NCBI GenBank assembly: GCA_021783175.1
Contig: JAJXUF010000066.1
Coordinates: forward strand, 1-16,983
Source: Pseudomonadota bacterium
GTDB lineage: Bacteria; Pseudomonadota; Gammaproteobacteria; Acidiferrobacterales; UBA6901
Length of the DNA: 16,983 bases
Direction: 5' to 3'
Shown here: one piece after another, positions 1 to 6,465 of the stretch
How the letters are laid out: the number at the start of each line of letters is the position of its first letter
Numbering within the stretch: the stretch's first letter is position 1
Notes under the pieces: generated by a model
What the model was told of the DNA's origin: nothing
Databases searched by the model: none
The model's input: only the letters and a program-made list of their open reading frames with translations
Made by a program: the position numbers and the translations under genes

Positions 1-236
1 GCAAGCTGTTCAGCTTGATCGACGAACTCGCAACCACCGTAATAGCGCCGACCGGGGTAGCCTTCGGCATACTTGTTGGTGAGCTGACTGCCCTGAGCGG
101 CCATCACGGCCGGTGAGGTGTAGTTCTCGCTTGCGATCAGCTCAATGTGCTGCTCTTGGCGCTGGTGCTCCTGCTGGATGATCGTCCACAGATCGGGATC
201 GACGGTCTTGAGGTTCTGCATGTTGTAGCTGAACAT
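1..236 (-). CDS. glyA: Serine hydroxymethyltransferase, N-terminal part (gene continues beyond the left edge)
   Basis: This is the N-terminal part of a PLP-dependent serine hydroxymethyltransferase, which interconverts serine and glycine with tetrahydrofolate in the cytosol. Reading the minus strand from the ATG at 236 gives [17 protein letters not shown] and then the family hallmark block [13 protein letters not shown], followed by [19 protein letters not shown] and GGCEFVD. These match the start of known GlyA proteins almost residue for residue. The first 78 codons are visible and the rest lies outside the window. A second in-frame ATG at 221 would give [12 protein letters not shown], closer to the usual N-terminus; neither start has a convincing ribosome binding site. 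The frame stays open upstream to a TAG near 352. The gene begins about 180 bp from a truncated IS256 copy. It could be a second, specialised glyA copy, but the window cannot show that. Confidence 0.88.
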   Translation of the reverse strand, partial: MFSYNMQNLKTVDPDLWTIIQQEHQRQEQHIELIASENYTSPAVMAAQGSQLTNKYAEGYPGRRYYGGCEFVDQAEQL

Positions 237-415
237 GATGTGCTTCTGGTGGGGATCGGAGAATTCGCTGTGAAGTGAATCTTCGTCGCCACCGGCTGCA
301 ACAGCAATGTCAATTGCGTCAAGTGATATGCAAAATACGACATCCTTCTATGTTGACGTATCGGATCTGGTGTTGCCCATCGGGCCCGCGCCATGGTTTG
401 CGTCGTTGATGCTCA

Positions 416-905
416 TCACCTCATCGGTGACGCGGCTGATGAGATCCGGAGAAACGTCCACCGAGTAGATCTCGGCGAGGCAACGCTGGATCTCGCGCAG
501 CGTCATATCGCGCGCATACATGGCCACGATCTTGTCGTTAAAGCCAGTGAAGCGACGCTCGTGCTTGCCGATGAGTTGTGGCATGAATCTGCCTTTGCGG
601 TCACGGCGAACGTCGATGCGCATGGCGCCGACGTCAGTCAACACCGACTTGGCGCGCTTGCCGTTGTGGTGATTGGCCGGCCTTCCTTCAGGCTTGGCCT
701 CTCGCCGAGCGCATAGCCCAGATGGTGGCTCATCTCGAGCCCCCAGGCTCGCTCCAGCACCGCCTTCTTGAACTGCTGGAAGGTGCCCTCAAGTTCGGTC
801 GACGTCACCGGCCCAGGGATCAATTGCTCGAGCGCTGCGAACGAGAATTGCGGCTGCGCCGCCTTGTCCGCTGCAGCGGTTGTCTTCGCCTTGCGTGGCA
901 GTCAT
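416..905 (-). pseudogene. IS256-family transposase, frameshifted and 3'-truncated
   Basis: This is the broken N-terminal part of an IS256-family (mutator-type) DDE transposase. On the minus strand one frame reads QFSFAALEQLIPGPVTSTEL, FQQFKKAVLERAWG and EMSHHLGYALGERPSLKEGR. The frame then slips by one base near 677 (GGCCGGCC appears to have lost one G). It continues as NHHNGKRAKSVLTDVGAMRI, QLIGKHERRFTGFNDKIVAM and LAEIYSVDVSPDLISRVTDE. Similarity stops at about 416, so most of the catalytic domain and the C-terminus are gone. The ATG at 905 is also out of frame with the body, with an apparent single-base insertion and a TGA just before the body frame, so there are at least two frameshifts. 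The product cannot be functional. Confidence 0.85.
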
Positions 906-955
906 GCTCCTCGTCGACATGCTATGCCTCACACACAAAATTTCTGACAGGCTCA
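416..955 (-). mobile_element. IS256-family insertion sequence remnant with one terminal inverted repeat
   Basis: The decayed transposase is preceded on the minus strand by GAGCCTGTCAGAAATTTTGT, starting at about 955. This resembles terminal inverted repeats of IS256-family elements, so 955 is taken as the intact transposase-start end. The other end is missing: similarity stops at about 416 and is followed by unrelated sequence leading to glyA. At the intact end the adjacent DNA codes directly for an MHS-transporter C-terminus, so the element appears to have inserted into that gene. Without the lost end, the target duplication cannot be checked. Confidence 0.75.
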
Positions 956-1100
956 GGTACTGCGCCCTTCGTTGCGACTTACTTGATCGCCGTGACTGGC
1001 AACAGGCTAGCCCCGGCCATCTAATCACCATCATCGCATTCGTGGCGCTTGTGGCCGCACTTCTCATGCCTGAAACCGCTGGCGCCGCTCTTGATGGAGA
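956..1100 (+). pseudogene. C-terminal remnant of an MHS-family MFS transporter, cut by the IS256 element and frameshifted
   Basis: Right next to the IS256 end the plus strand reads GTAPFVATYLIAVTGNRLAPA. After a frame change near 1016-1020 it reads LITIIAFVALVAALLMPETA and then GAALD. This is how the last two membrane segments and the cytosolic tail of metabolite:H+ symporter (MHS) proteins look: a LAP-[ILF]-A-TWLI stretch, TGNPLAPA, a final hydrophobic helix, then ETxG. The start of the gene is absent; beyond the insertion element lies glyA on the other strand. It is a gene tail of at most about 50 codons and cannot function. An intact MHS gene of the same orientation lies 1.7 kb downstream. 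The assignment rests on motif likeness only. The DNA from 1101 to 1236 shows nothing recognisable. Confidence 0.6.
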
Positions 1101-1236
1101 GATCGGTTGGAGTTGCGCGCCTTATCTGAGGACTGAACTGAGCCGGGTCGCGAAGTCGCAGCGCGGTTACCAGGAAACTGATCGCGACGAAGGACGAGAC
1201 GCAAGCACAAATCCGGCGCGAGAGCCATCAACGTTG

Positions 1237-2298
1237 CTAGCTGTGGCTTTGCTCGCGCAATGGGCCCTTGGCGGTCTTCCCTGCGGCGCGTACATGGCTA
1301 GGCGTCGTTCCAAGCAATCGTCTGACAACGCGCGCGAAGTGCGTATTGTCATGAAACCCACACTCGAATGCAACCTCCGTAACCTCCAAGTCCGTATTTT
1401 GCAAAAGCCAGCGCGCGCGCTCCATGCGGAGCCGCTGCCGGTAGCCGGCTGGGCTGAGACCCACGTCGCGCCGGAACCGACGCTCGAGTTGGCGCCGACC
1501 AATGCCAAGGGGCTCGCACAGCTGCTCGATCGGCTGTGATGAGTGCAACTGTTGCTCCAAGAGAAGCATGGCCTTTCGAACCACGGTGTCGGTGGAACGT
1601 TCCGACAGAACCTCCTCTGGCTGCAAGGTTCTAGAAGGGAGTGGCTGCTCTTCAATCATGATGCGAAGGGCTTTGACGGCGCTGGCACGCCCTATTGCCT
1701 TCTCAATGAGGTATGCAGCCAAGTGGACCACGCTGGTTCCACCGGCGCATGTCAGTCGATCACGATCCACCACGAACATCTGGTTCGATACGATACGCAG
1801 GTGCCCGAACTCTGCGGCGAAAGCTTCGCGATGGAACCAACTCACGCACGTCAGGTACCCTTCAAGTAAACCAGCCCGAGCCAGTACAAAGGAGCCTGTG
1901 CATAGCCCCACAAGGGGCACCCGTTTTGCCGCTGCCTCTCGGAGGAATGCATACATTGAGTCGGGTATCTGTTGACCGCCGTGTAGCAGACCTCCCACGA
2001 TAACGAGGTAGTCGTATGACTCTGGGGTTTCCATGAGCGCTGTAGGCGCCACACTCGCGCCGCAACTGGATACAAACGGCCCTCCTGTGTCAAGAATATC
2101 CCAACGGCAAAGTCGGGGCCGGCTGCGGTCCCCGTCGTCGGCAGCTAGGCGGAGTGCGTCGACAAACCCGGCAAATGCAGTTAGCGTAAAGCGCGGCGCA
2201 AGTAAAAACCCCACACGCAGCGGCGGCGCCATCTGCGCATCCGCAGACATTGCGATGATTGGTAAGCGTGATTTAGGTGCAGTGAGTTGCTTGCTCAT
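1237..2298 (-). CDS. GlxA-type AraC-family transcriptional regulator (DJ-1/PfpI-like domain plus AraC HTH)
   Basis: This 353-residue DNA-binding regulator has an N-terminal GATase1/DJ-1/PfpI-like sensing domain (about residues 28-200), with the nucleophile-elbow-like stretch GLCTGSFVLARAG at 131-143 including Cys133. A C-terminal AraC-type double helix-turn-helix (about 245-335) contains CEPLGIGRRQLERRF and the conserved EVAFECGFHDNTHFARVVRR. Length and layout fit the GlxA group, which includes GbdR, CdhR and SouR-type regulators of quaternary-amine and amino-acid catabolism; the effector cannot be told from sequence. Alternative starts are Met17 (2250) and Met23 (2232). No strong ribosome binding site precedes the ATG at 2298. 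An IS3-family end lies only 28 bp upstream and may have replaced the native promoter. Neighbours suggest a possible link to the MHS transporter or to glyA, but this is unproven. Confidence 0.85.
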   Translation of the reverse strand: MSKQLTAPKSRLPIIAMSADAQMAPPLRVGFLLAPRFTLTAFAGFVDALRLAADDGDRSRPRLCRWDILDTGGPFVSSCGASVAPTALMETPESYDYLVIVGGLLHGGQQIPDSMYAFLREAAAKRVPLVGLCTGSFVLARAGLLEGYLTCVSWFHREAFAAEFGHLRIVSNQMFVVDRDRLTCAGGTSVVHLAAYLIEKAIGRASAVKALRIMIEEQPLPSRTLQPEEVLSERSTDTVVRKAMLLLEQQLHSSQPIEQLCEPLGIGRRQLERRFRRDVGLSPAGYRQRLRMERARWLLQNTDLEVTEVAFECGFHDNTHFARVVRRLLGTTPSHVRAAGKTAKGPLREQSHS

Positions 2299-2326
2299 TG
2301 TCGCAGGGTCAGAACCGCTCCGGGTG

Positions 2327-2487
2327 TGAACTGACCCCCAGAAGTTGGACAGTTGCGATCCCGCTGATCATGCGGTATTTCTCAGCCGATACCCCACCGG
2401 GCTGAGCCCTTGCAGCCCGTGCTTGACGCGCTCGTGGTTGTAATAGCGAATGTAATCGTGTATGCCAGCTTCGAGTTGCGCCGACCG
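2327..2487 (-). mobile_element. IS3-family insertion sequence end: transposase C-terminus plus terminal inverted repeat
   Basis: The terminal repeat TGAACTGACCCCCAGAAGTT begins at 2327, a typical IS3-family end. Just inside it, the minus strand encodes the last ~38 residues of an OrfB transposase, LEAGIHDYIRYYNHERVKHG followed by LQGLSPVGYRLRNTA and a TGA at 2368-2370. This is the expected C-terminus of IS3-group integrases. Upstream of about 2487 the frame stays open but no longer resembles OrfB, so the rest of the element has been lost. From about 2488 to the MHS transporter there is no other gene. Confidence 0.8.
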
Positions 2488-2621
2488 ATGAAAACAATGG
2501 CCACTGTGGGCTTGCTCAGGCGAATTCCATTCGAGGCCCGATAAAGAAGCACAGACATGCAGGCCCCGGGAAACCACCAATTCCGCGGCGTTGTGTCTTG
2601 GCCAGAGTGCGCCTATATTCC

Positions 2622-2650
2622 TTCAAACGGAACGATACGTCTCATTTAAT
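2622..2650 (+). promoter_or_regulatory. Possible sigma70 promoter of the MHS transporter gene
   Basis: TTCAAA (2622-2627) and TTTAAT (2645-2650) are separated by 17 bp. The -10 box matches consensus at five of six positions, the -35 at four of six. It would give a leader of about 90 nt ahead of the transporter ATG. It is the best candidate I see in the gene-free stretch 2488-2747, which otherwise shows no recognisable element. Confidence 0.35.
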
Positions 2651-2747
2651 TTGATGGATGCGTCATCACTGCACAGCCATCCGTTCCAGGATATGCGCAG
2701 CCGCAAGTTCGCACATCCAGTCGAGAAATTACAGTCAAGGAGACAAC

Positions 2748-4094
2748 ATGAAAACATCGCAACCACAGACGGACTCGGCACTGAACATTAGCGCATCCCG
2801 TTCCGATTCGTCCCCGCAGGTGAGTAAGGCGCTGATCGTGTTCGCTAGCACCCTGGGGACGACCATCGAGTGGTACGACTTCTTTCTCTACGGAGTGCTG
2901 ACCCCCCTGGTGCTGAACCGATTATTCTTTCCGGAACTGTCACCCGCACTGGGCACGATTGCAGCCTATACGACCTTTGCGGTGGGGTTTCTGTCCCGGC
3001 CCATCGGCGGCATCATCTTCGGACATTTCGGTGACCGCATAGGTCGCAAAACCATCTTAGTGTTGACTATGCTGATCATGGGTGGTGCAACTTTCCTGAT
3101 TGGCGCGCTTCCGACTGCCAACGTCATTGGCGTAGCGGCCCCCTTGCTGCTGCTGCTGCTGCGCATCTTGCAGGGAATTGGTATCGGCGGCGAATGGGGT
3201 GGGGCAGTGCTAATGACTATCGAGCATGCCGCACCGGGTAAGCGCAGCTTGTACGGTAGTTGGCCGCAATTGGGCGTTCCATTAGGCCTAATGAGCAGCG
3301 CAGGCGTGGTTGCAGTACTGAACTTTTTACCCGACTCAGCGTTCATAAGTTGGGGTTGGCGCGTCGCGTTTTTCCTTAGTGGACTTCTGGTTGCCATCGG
3401 CCTTTACGTGCGGCTGAAGATTCTCGAGACGCCTGACTTCGAGAAGGCACGCAGCGATAAGCGCATTGTCGCGGTGCCACTAAAGGAGTTGTTCCGCAAC
3501 TACAAACGCGAAGTGCTGTTGACACTTGGTGCTCGGTACGTTGAGGGAGCCTGCTTCAATACTTTCGGCGTGTTCATCATCTACTACATCACGCATTCAC
3601 TAGGACTGGGGCGCGGCTTGGCGCTGAATACGGTGATCTTGGCTTCGGTGCTCATGCTGCCCTTTATTGTGATCTCTGGGATGTTGGCAGACCGCTTCGG
3701 GCTCAAGCGCATCTTTGCCATCGGCACGGTGTTCATCGCTGTAGCCAGCGTTGGCGCGTTCTGGGTCATGAGTCACTACGGTGCCCACGACCCCATCGTA
3801 GTCATGCTATCGGTTATCGTTCCGTTTTCCTTCGCCTATCCGATGGTGTACGGACCAGAATCATCACTGTTCGCCAGCCAATTTGACGCCAATGTGCGCT
3901 ATACCGGGGTGTCATTTGCCTATCAGTTCTCCGGCATCTTCGCCAGCGGACTCACGCCGCTGATCGCCACCGCTCTAATCGATGCCGGGCATGGCGATCC
4001 ATCGTTGGTGGCGGCATATATGGTGGTCGTGGCTCTAATCAGTTTGGTATCCGTGCTGCTAATGGAGGGAATTTCGCGGGGCGATGGCGCCTGA
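2748..4094 (+). CDS. MHS-family (metabolite:H+ symporter) MFS transporter
   Basis: This 448-residue inner-membrane permease of the major facilitator superfamily belongs to the metabolite:H+ symporter branch (ProP, ShiA, KgtP type). Visible marks are TIEWYDFFLYG (39-49) at the start of TM1, the loop 2-3 motif GHFGDRIGRK (92-101), GIGIGGEWGGA in TM5 and YGPESSLFASQF in the C-terminal half. Around twelve hydrophobic segments can be counted. The start at 2748 is chosen because AAGGAG sits at 2737-2742, and the ~30 codons of upstream open frame look non-coding. It converges on the tauY-like gene with 92 bp between their ends. The substrate is unknown; the family carries carboxylates, betaines and osmolytes. 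A dead fragment of a second MHS gene lies upstream. Confidence 0.88.
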   Translation: MKTSQPQTDSALNISASRSDSSPQVSKALIVFASTLGTTIEWYDFFLYGVLTPLVLNRLFFPELSPALGTIAAYTTFAVGFLSRPIGGIIFGHFGDRIGRKTILVLTMLIMGGATFLIGALPTANVIGVAAPLLLLLLRILQGIGIGGEWGGAVLMTIEHAAPGKRSLYGSWPQLGVPLGLMSSAGVVAVLNFLPDSAFISWGWRVAFFLSGLLVAIGLYVRLKILETPDFEKARSDKRIVAVPLKELFRNYKREVLLTLGARYVEGACFNTFGVFIIYYITHSLGLGRGLALNTVILASVLMLPFIVISGMLADRFGLKRIFAIGTVFIAVASVGAFWVMSHYGAHDPIVVMLSVIVPFSFAYPMVYGPESSLFASQFDANVRYTGVSFAYQFSGIFASGLTPLIATALIDAGHGDPSLVAAYMVVVALISLVSVLLMEGISRGDGA

Positions 4095-4186
4095 GCAGGT
4101 TGTCAGGCAAAAACCTGGGAAACTGTCTCGGATAATGCAGCAGACTTTTCTTCGTTCAGCTTGGCTCCGACTGTTGGGGCGGATGC

Positions 4187-5614
4187 TCACAGCATTTCGT
4201 CACGCAAGTAGTACCAACGGTACAGAACACGTTGCCCAAGACGCCGAAATGGTGCAAGCGCTGGTGAGCGGATCAATTTGAACGCATTAGGGTATTCAAG
4301 TGCGGAGTTGTAGATTGGTAGGTCGAAGACGGCCGGGTGCTGGCCGGCGATGCGCTGGGCTAGTCGGCGCCCTGCGTGGGCAGAAAAGGACACGCCGTTG
4401 CCACCGTAGCCCAGCGCGTAAAACACCGTTTCGTTCGCATCGGGCTGGTAAATGCGCGGCATCATGTCGTGACTGACGTCGACCCATCCCCACCAGGAAA
4501 AATCGATGCTGACCTTGCTCAGCGCGGGAAACTTGCGGTGCAGGCCGTGGATTAGCAACTGCAAATGCTTGGGGTTAGGGGCATCGGCGCCCGTGATGGA
4601 GCTGCGACTGCCTATTTGCACCCGCCTGTCAGGCAGCAAGCGATAGTAAAAGCGCAGTGTACGGGTGTCGGTAATGACCTCGTGCGTGCGGAAATTGGTG
4701 TCTGAGATTTCCTGCTCAGTCAGCGCCCTCGTGACCAGCGAGTTGGAGAGGATTGGCAGGATTTTCCGGCAAAGCGACGGATGTAGAGCGTGATTGGTGT
4801 AGCCGCCTGTAGCGAAGGCGACGGCCCGTGCGCGCACCACCCCGCCCGGCGTATGCAGCAGGTATTTGCCTTGGCCACCCTCGACACGGATAACAGGGCT
4901 TGCGGTATGTATTTTCACGCCTAAACCGCGGGCTGTTCGTTGGTAGGCGAAGGCAAGTTTGAGCGGATGCACGCCGATACCGTCAGGTTCGTGCAGAGCA
5001 CCGCGCGCCTCAGCATCCATCACGTAGTCCCGATGAATCTCTTCGCGGCTCAGCATATGTGTGTCATAGCCGAAGACCTTGCGCATGACCTCGCCCTCGT
5101 TGCGCAGGAAAGCCATTTTCTTGTCACGATGCGCGATGTACAGATGCCCGCCCGGCTGAGGCTCACACTCGGGAAACTCGGCAACCAGTGACTTGAATGT
5201 TTCGAAGCCTTCTCGCACCTCTTGGTCGAGTCGCAGCGCGGTTTTCTGACCCCAGCGCTCGATCCATTGAGAGCGATACAGCCGGCCTGTGGCATTCTGT
5301 CCCTGGCCACCGTTGCGGCTGGTACAACCCCACGCGGTCTGGTTGGCTTCCAACACTGTGGCGCGGATGCCATGCTCGCGAGCCAGGAACAATGCAGCGG
5401 CAAGACCAGTAAAGCCTGAGCCGACGATCGCGACGTCGACGTCTTGGTCGCCAGTCACCGGCCCATCATCCTGTGGTGGAACGCCAGCACTGGCAACCCA
5501 GTAGGTTGGTGCGTAATCCGCACCCCGTCCCGGAGTGGCGTCGACTAGGGGGTCATAGCGGGGTTCATAGGGGCTCAGGATGGAGCGGGCGGTAGGCGCA
5601 ATGGAGGAATTCAT
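4187..5614 (-). CDS. tauY: FAD-dependent oxidoreductase, probable taurine dehydrogenase large subunit
   Basis: This 475-residue flavoprotein of the DAO (glycine/D-amino-acid oxidase) family lies close to PuuB/OrdL-type amine oxidoreductases. The Rossmann FAD motif is DVAIVGSGFTGLAAALFLA (60-78), then ATVLEA (85-90). NGGQGQNATGRLYRSQW follows, and near the C-terminus WWGWVDVSHDMMPR and ALGYGGNGVSFSAHAGRRLA form the closing FAD-binding part. There is no signal peptide. Taurine dehydrogenase TauY oxidatively deaminates taurine to sulfoacetaldehyde and ammonia, passing electrons to the respiratory chain. I favour TauY because the divergent neighbours are a SnoaL-type protein (TauX-like) and a taurine-type ABC transporter, with sulfoacetaldehyde metabolism next to them. 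A gamma-glutamyl-polyamine or other amine oxidase is the main alternative. Upstream are a TATGAT -10 box and a repeat pair mirroring those of tauX. Confidence 0.7.
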   Translation of the reverse strand: MNSSIAPTARSILSPYEPRYDPLVDATPGRGADYAPTYWVASAGVPPQDDGPVTGDQDVDVAIVGSGFTGLAAALFLAREHGIRATVLEANQTAWGCTSRNGGQGQNATGRLYRSQWIERWGQKTALRLDQEVREGFETFKSLVAEFPECEPQPGGHLYIAHRDKKMAFLRNEGEVMRKVFGYDTHMLSREEIHRDYVMDAEARGALHEPDGIGVHPLKLAFAYQRTARGLGVKIHTASPVIRVEGGQGKYLLHTPGGVVRARAVAFATGGYTNHALHPSLCRKILPILSNSLVTRALTEQEISDTNFRTHEVITDTRTLRFYYRLLPDRRVQIGSRSSITGADAPNPKHLQLLIHGLHRKFPALSKVSIDFSWWGWVDVSHDMMPRIYQPDANETVFYALGYGGNGVSFSAHAGRRLAQRIAGQHPAVFDLPIYNSALEYPNAFKLIRSPALAPFRRLGQRVLYRWYYLRDEML

Positions 5615-5650
5615 GGTTTGTATTCGGTGAAAGTCCTGGTTACTCTAAAC

Positions 5651-5656
5651 ATCATA
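5651..5656 (-). promoter_or_regulatory. -10 box of the tauY promoter
   Basis: TATGAT on the minus strand matches the sigma70 -10 consensus at five of six positions. The -35 position (5674-5679, CATGCT) is poor and is overlapped by the nearer repeat of the putative activator site, as expected for an activator-dependent promoter. Transcription would start near 5644, giving a leader of about 30 nt. Confidence 0.45.
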
Positions 5657-5676
5657 GGCGACCATCTCACGGCAGC

Positions 5677-5709
5677 ATGGGGCCAGTTGCAGGGAATATG
5701 TTGGTCCAG
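5677..5709 (-). promoter_or_regulatory. Putative MocR/TauR-type direct-repeat operator facing tauY
   Basis: On the minus strand CTGGACCAAC (5709-5700) and CTGGCCCCAT (5686-5677) form a direct repeat with 23 bp start-to-start spacing. The nearer copy ends 20 bp before the TATGAT box and 62 bp before the tauY ATG. The CTGGAC core resembles, from memory, the CTGGACYTAA repeats bound by TauR of Rhodobacter capsulatus. The second copy is weak (CTGGCC), so the support comes mainly from the matching arrangement on the tauX side. Confidence 0.4.
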
Positions 5710-5995
5710 AAATTTTTTGCAGAGAAAATCCTCATGAGGTGCGAGGCTGGCAATTTTCGCCAATCAACTTGCTAGTACTAGGCGCGGTGCGAACATAATT
5801 TCAGCTAGATCCCGTGAGTGGTTGGCCACACGCTACAGAAGTGACTGGATTCGCCGCTCGTAATTTGTGATCGGCATGACCATCGCGCGATCCTTCTACA
5901 AACCTCGAAAAATCATGGTTTACCCTATTATTGATTACCCTTACATTGCCGGTCAACAAGCTGCGTTACGAGAGGCATTGTGCAGGGACGTTGAC
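5710..5995. other. Middle of the tauY-tauX divergent spacer
   Basis: The stretch between the two repeat pairs is A+T-richer than the flanks and has no gene I can support. A further single CTGGAT half-site lies at 5845-5850 on the plus strand, without a partner at 23 bp. Open frames across it (for example 5867-6091) have no ribosome binding site, no family likeness and overlap the promoter region. Confidence 0.5.
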
Positions 5996-6028
5996 GTGGA
6001 CCTATCAAAAGGTGTCAACTGGATCTAC
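5996..6028 (+). promoter_or_regulatory. Putative MocR/TauR-type direct-repeat operator facing tauX-tauCAB
   Basis: GTGGACCTAT (5996-6005) and CTGGATCTAC (6019-6028) agree at seven of ten positions and are spaced 23 bp start to start. The nearer copy ends 21 bp before the TATATT box (6050-6055) and 59 bp before the tauX ATG. This is nearly the same geometry as the pair facing tauY. The first copy is close to the TauR consensus CTGGACYTAA as I recall it. A GTTGAC (5990-5995) / GTCAAC (6014-6019) inverted repeat overlaps the same interval. Confidence 0.5.
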
Positions 6029-6049
6029 ACAAATTCTCGCGCTAGTGTT

Positions 6050-6055
6050 TATATT
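6050..6055 (+). promoter_or_regulatory. -10 box of the tauX-tauCAB promoter
   Basis: TATATT matches the sigma70 -10 consensus at five of six positions. The -35 position (6027-6032, ACACAA) is poor and touches the nearer activator repeat, again pointing to an activator-dependent promoter. The start site would fall near 6062, leaving a leader of about 25 nt. Confidence 0.4.
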
Positions 6056-6087
6056 TGGACCCATTCAACAAGTCAGCAAAAAGCGAT

Positions 6088-6465
6088 ATGAACCCGAGCA
6101 TCGAGAGTTTGCAGGCATTTTCGGATGCATGGAATACCCATGATCTGGACCGACTAATGTCGTTTATGGCCGATGATTGTATTTTCCATGCCGTTGCTGG
6201 ACCAGATATGATGGGGCGCACATTTCGCGGCGCTAAAGAGGTTAGGGCTGGATTTGTTGCGGCATGGAAAACTTTTCCCGATGCCGCTTGGCTGGATCCC
6301 GTGCATTGCGTATGCGGAGATCGAGGCTTTACCGAATCGACATTTGTCGGTACTCGTCTAGATGGTGGCCGGGTGCATGCCCGGATGGTTGACGTCTTCA
6401 CGTTCGCCGGGGCCCTGATCTTGGTGAAGAACGCGTTCCGCAAAGACCGCATAGTCGCCGGATGA
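6088..6465 (+). CDS. tauX: SnoaL/NTF2-like protein, probable taurine dehydrogenase small subunit
   Basis: This 125-residue cytosolic protein has an NTF2/SnoaL-type cone fold. It begins MNPSIESLQAFSDAWNTHDL, with the classic sequence AWNTHDLDRLMSFMADDCIFH (residues ~11-31), a GRTFRGAKEVRAGF helix, and a C-terminal sheet ending VDVFTFAGALILVKNAF. As I recall, the small subunit TauX of taurine dehydrogenase is a protein of this size and fold; here the context (taurine-type transporter downstream, TauY-like flavoprotein divergent) supports that reading. Taken alone the fold would only say 'SnoaL-like, function unknown'. The start at 6088 is preferred over an in-frame TTG at 6055. Its ribosome binding site is weak (CAGCAAAAAGCGAT). 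Its stop overlaps the next start as ATGA, so it is the first gene of the transporter operon. Confidence 0.68.
   Translation: MNPSIESLQAFSDAWNTHDLDRLMSFMADDCIFHAVAGPDMMGRTFRGAKEVRAGFVAAWKTFPDAAWLDPVHCVCGDRGFTESTFVGTRLDGGRVHARMVDVFTFAGALILVKNAFRKDRIVAG

Noticed and set aside
237..351. N-terminal extension of glyA through the open frame up to 352
   Set aside because: No ATG, GTG or TTG start in a plausible place, and known GlyA proteins begin close to the VDPDLW-like segment.
237..360. Glycine riboswitch or promoter upstream of glyA
   Set aside because: TTGACG and TTGACA words are present but no -10 box follows at proper spacing, and I see none of the conserved glycine-riboswitch core.
880..1539. 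219-codon plus-strand open frame
   Set aside because: It begins over the IS256 end and finishes antisense to the GlxA regulator. Only its middle part resembles anything (the MHS tail), and that is annotated as a pseudogene.
4088..4107. GCCTGA/TCAGGC hairpin over the MHS stop codon as a terminator
   Set aside because: Only a 6-bp stem, and it is followed by A's rather than T's on the plus strand; on the minus strand the T-run comes before the stem.
5867..6143. Open frames of 70-74 codons in the tauY-tauX spacer
   Set aside because: No ribosome binding site or family likeness, and they cross the putative operator, the -10 box and the tauX start.
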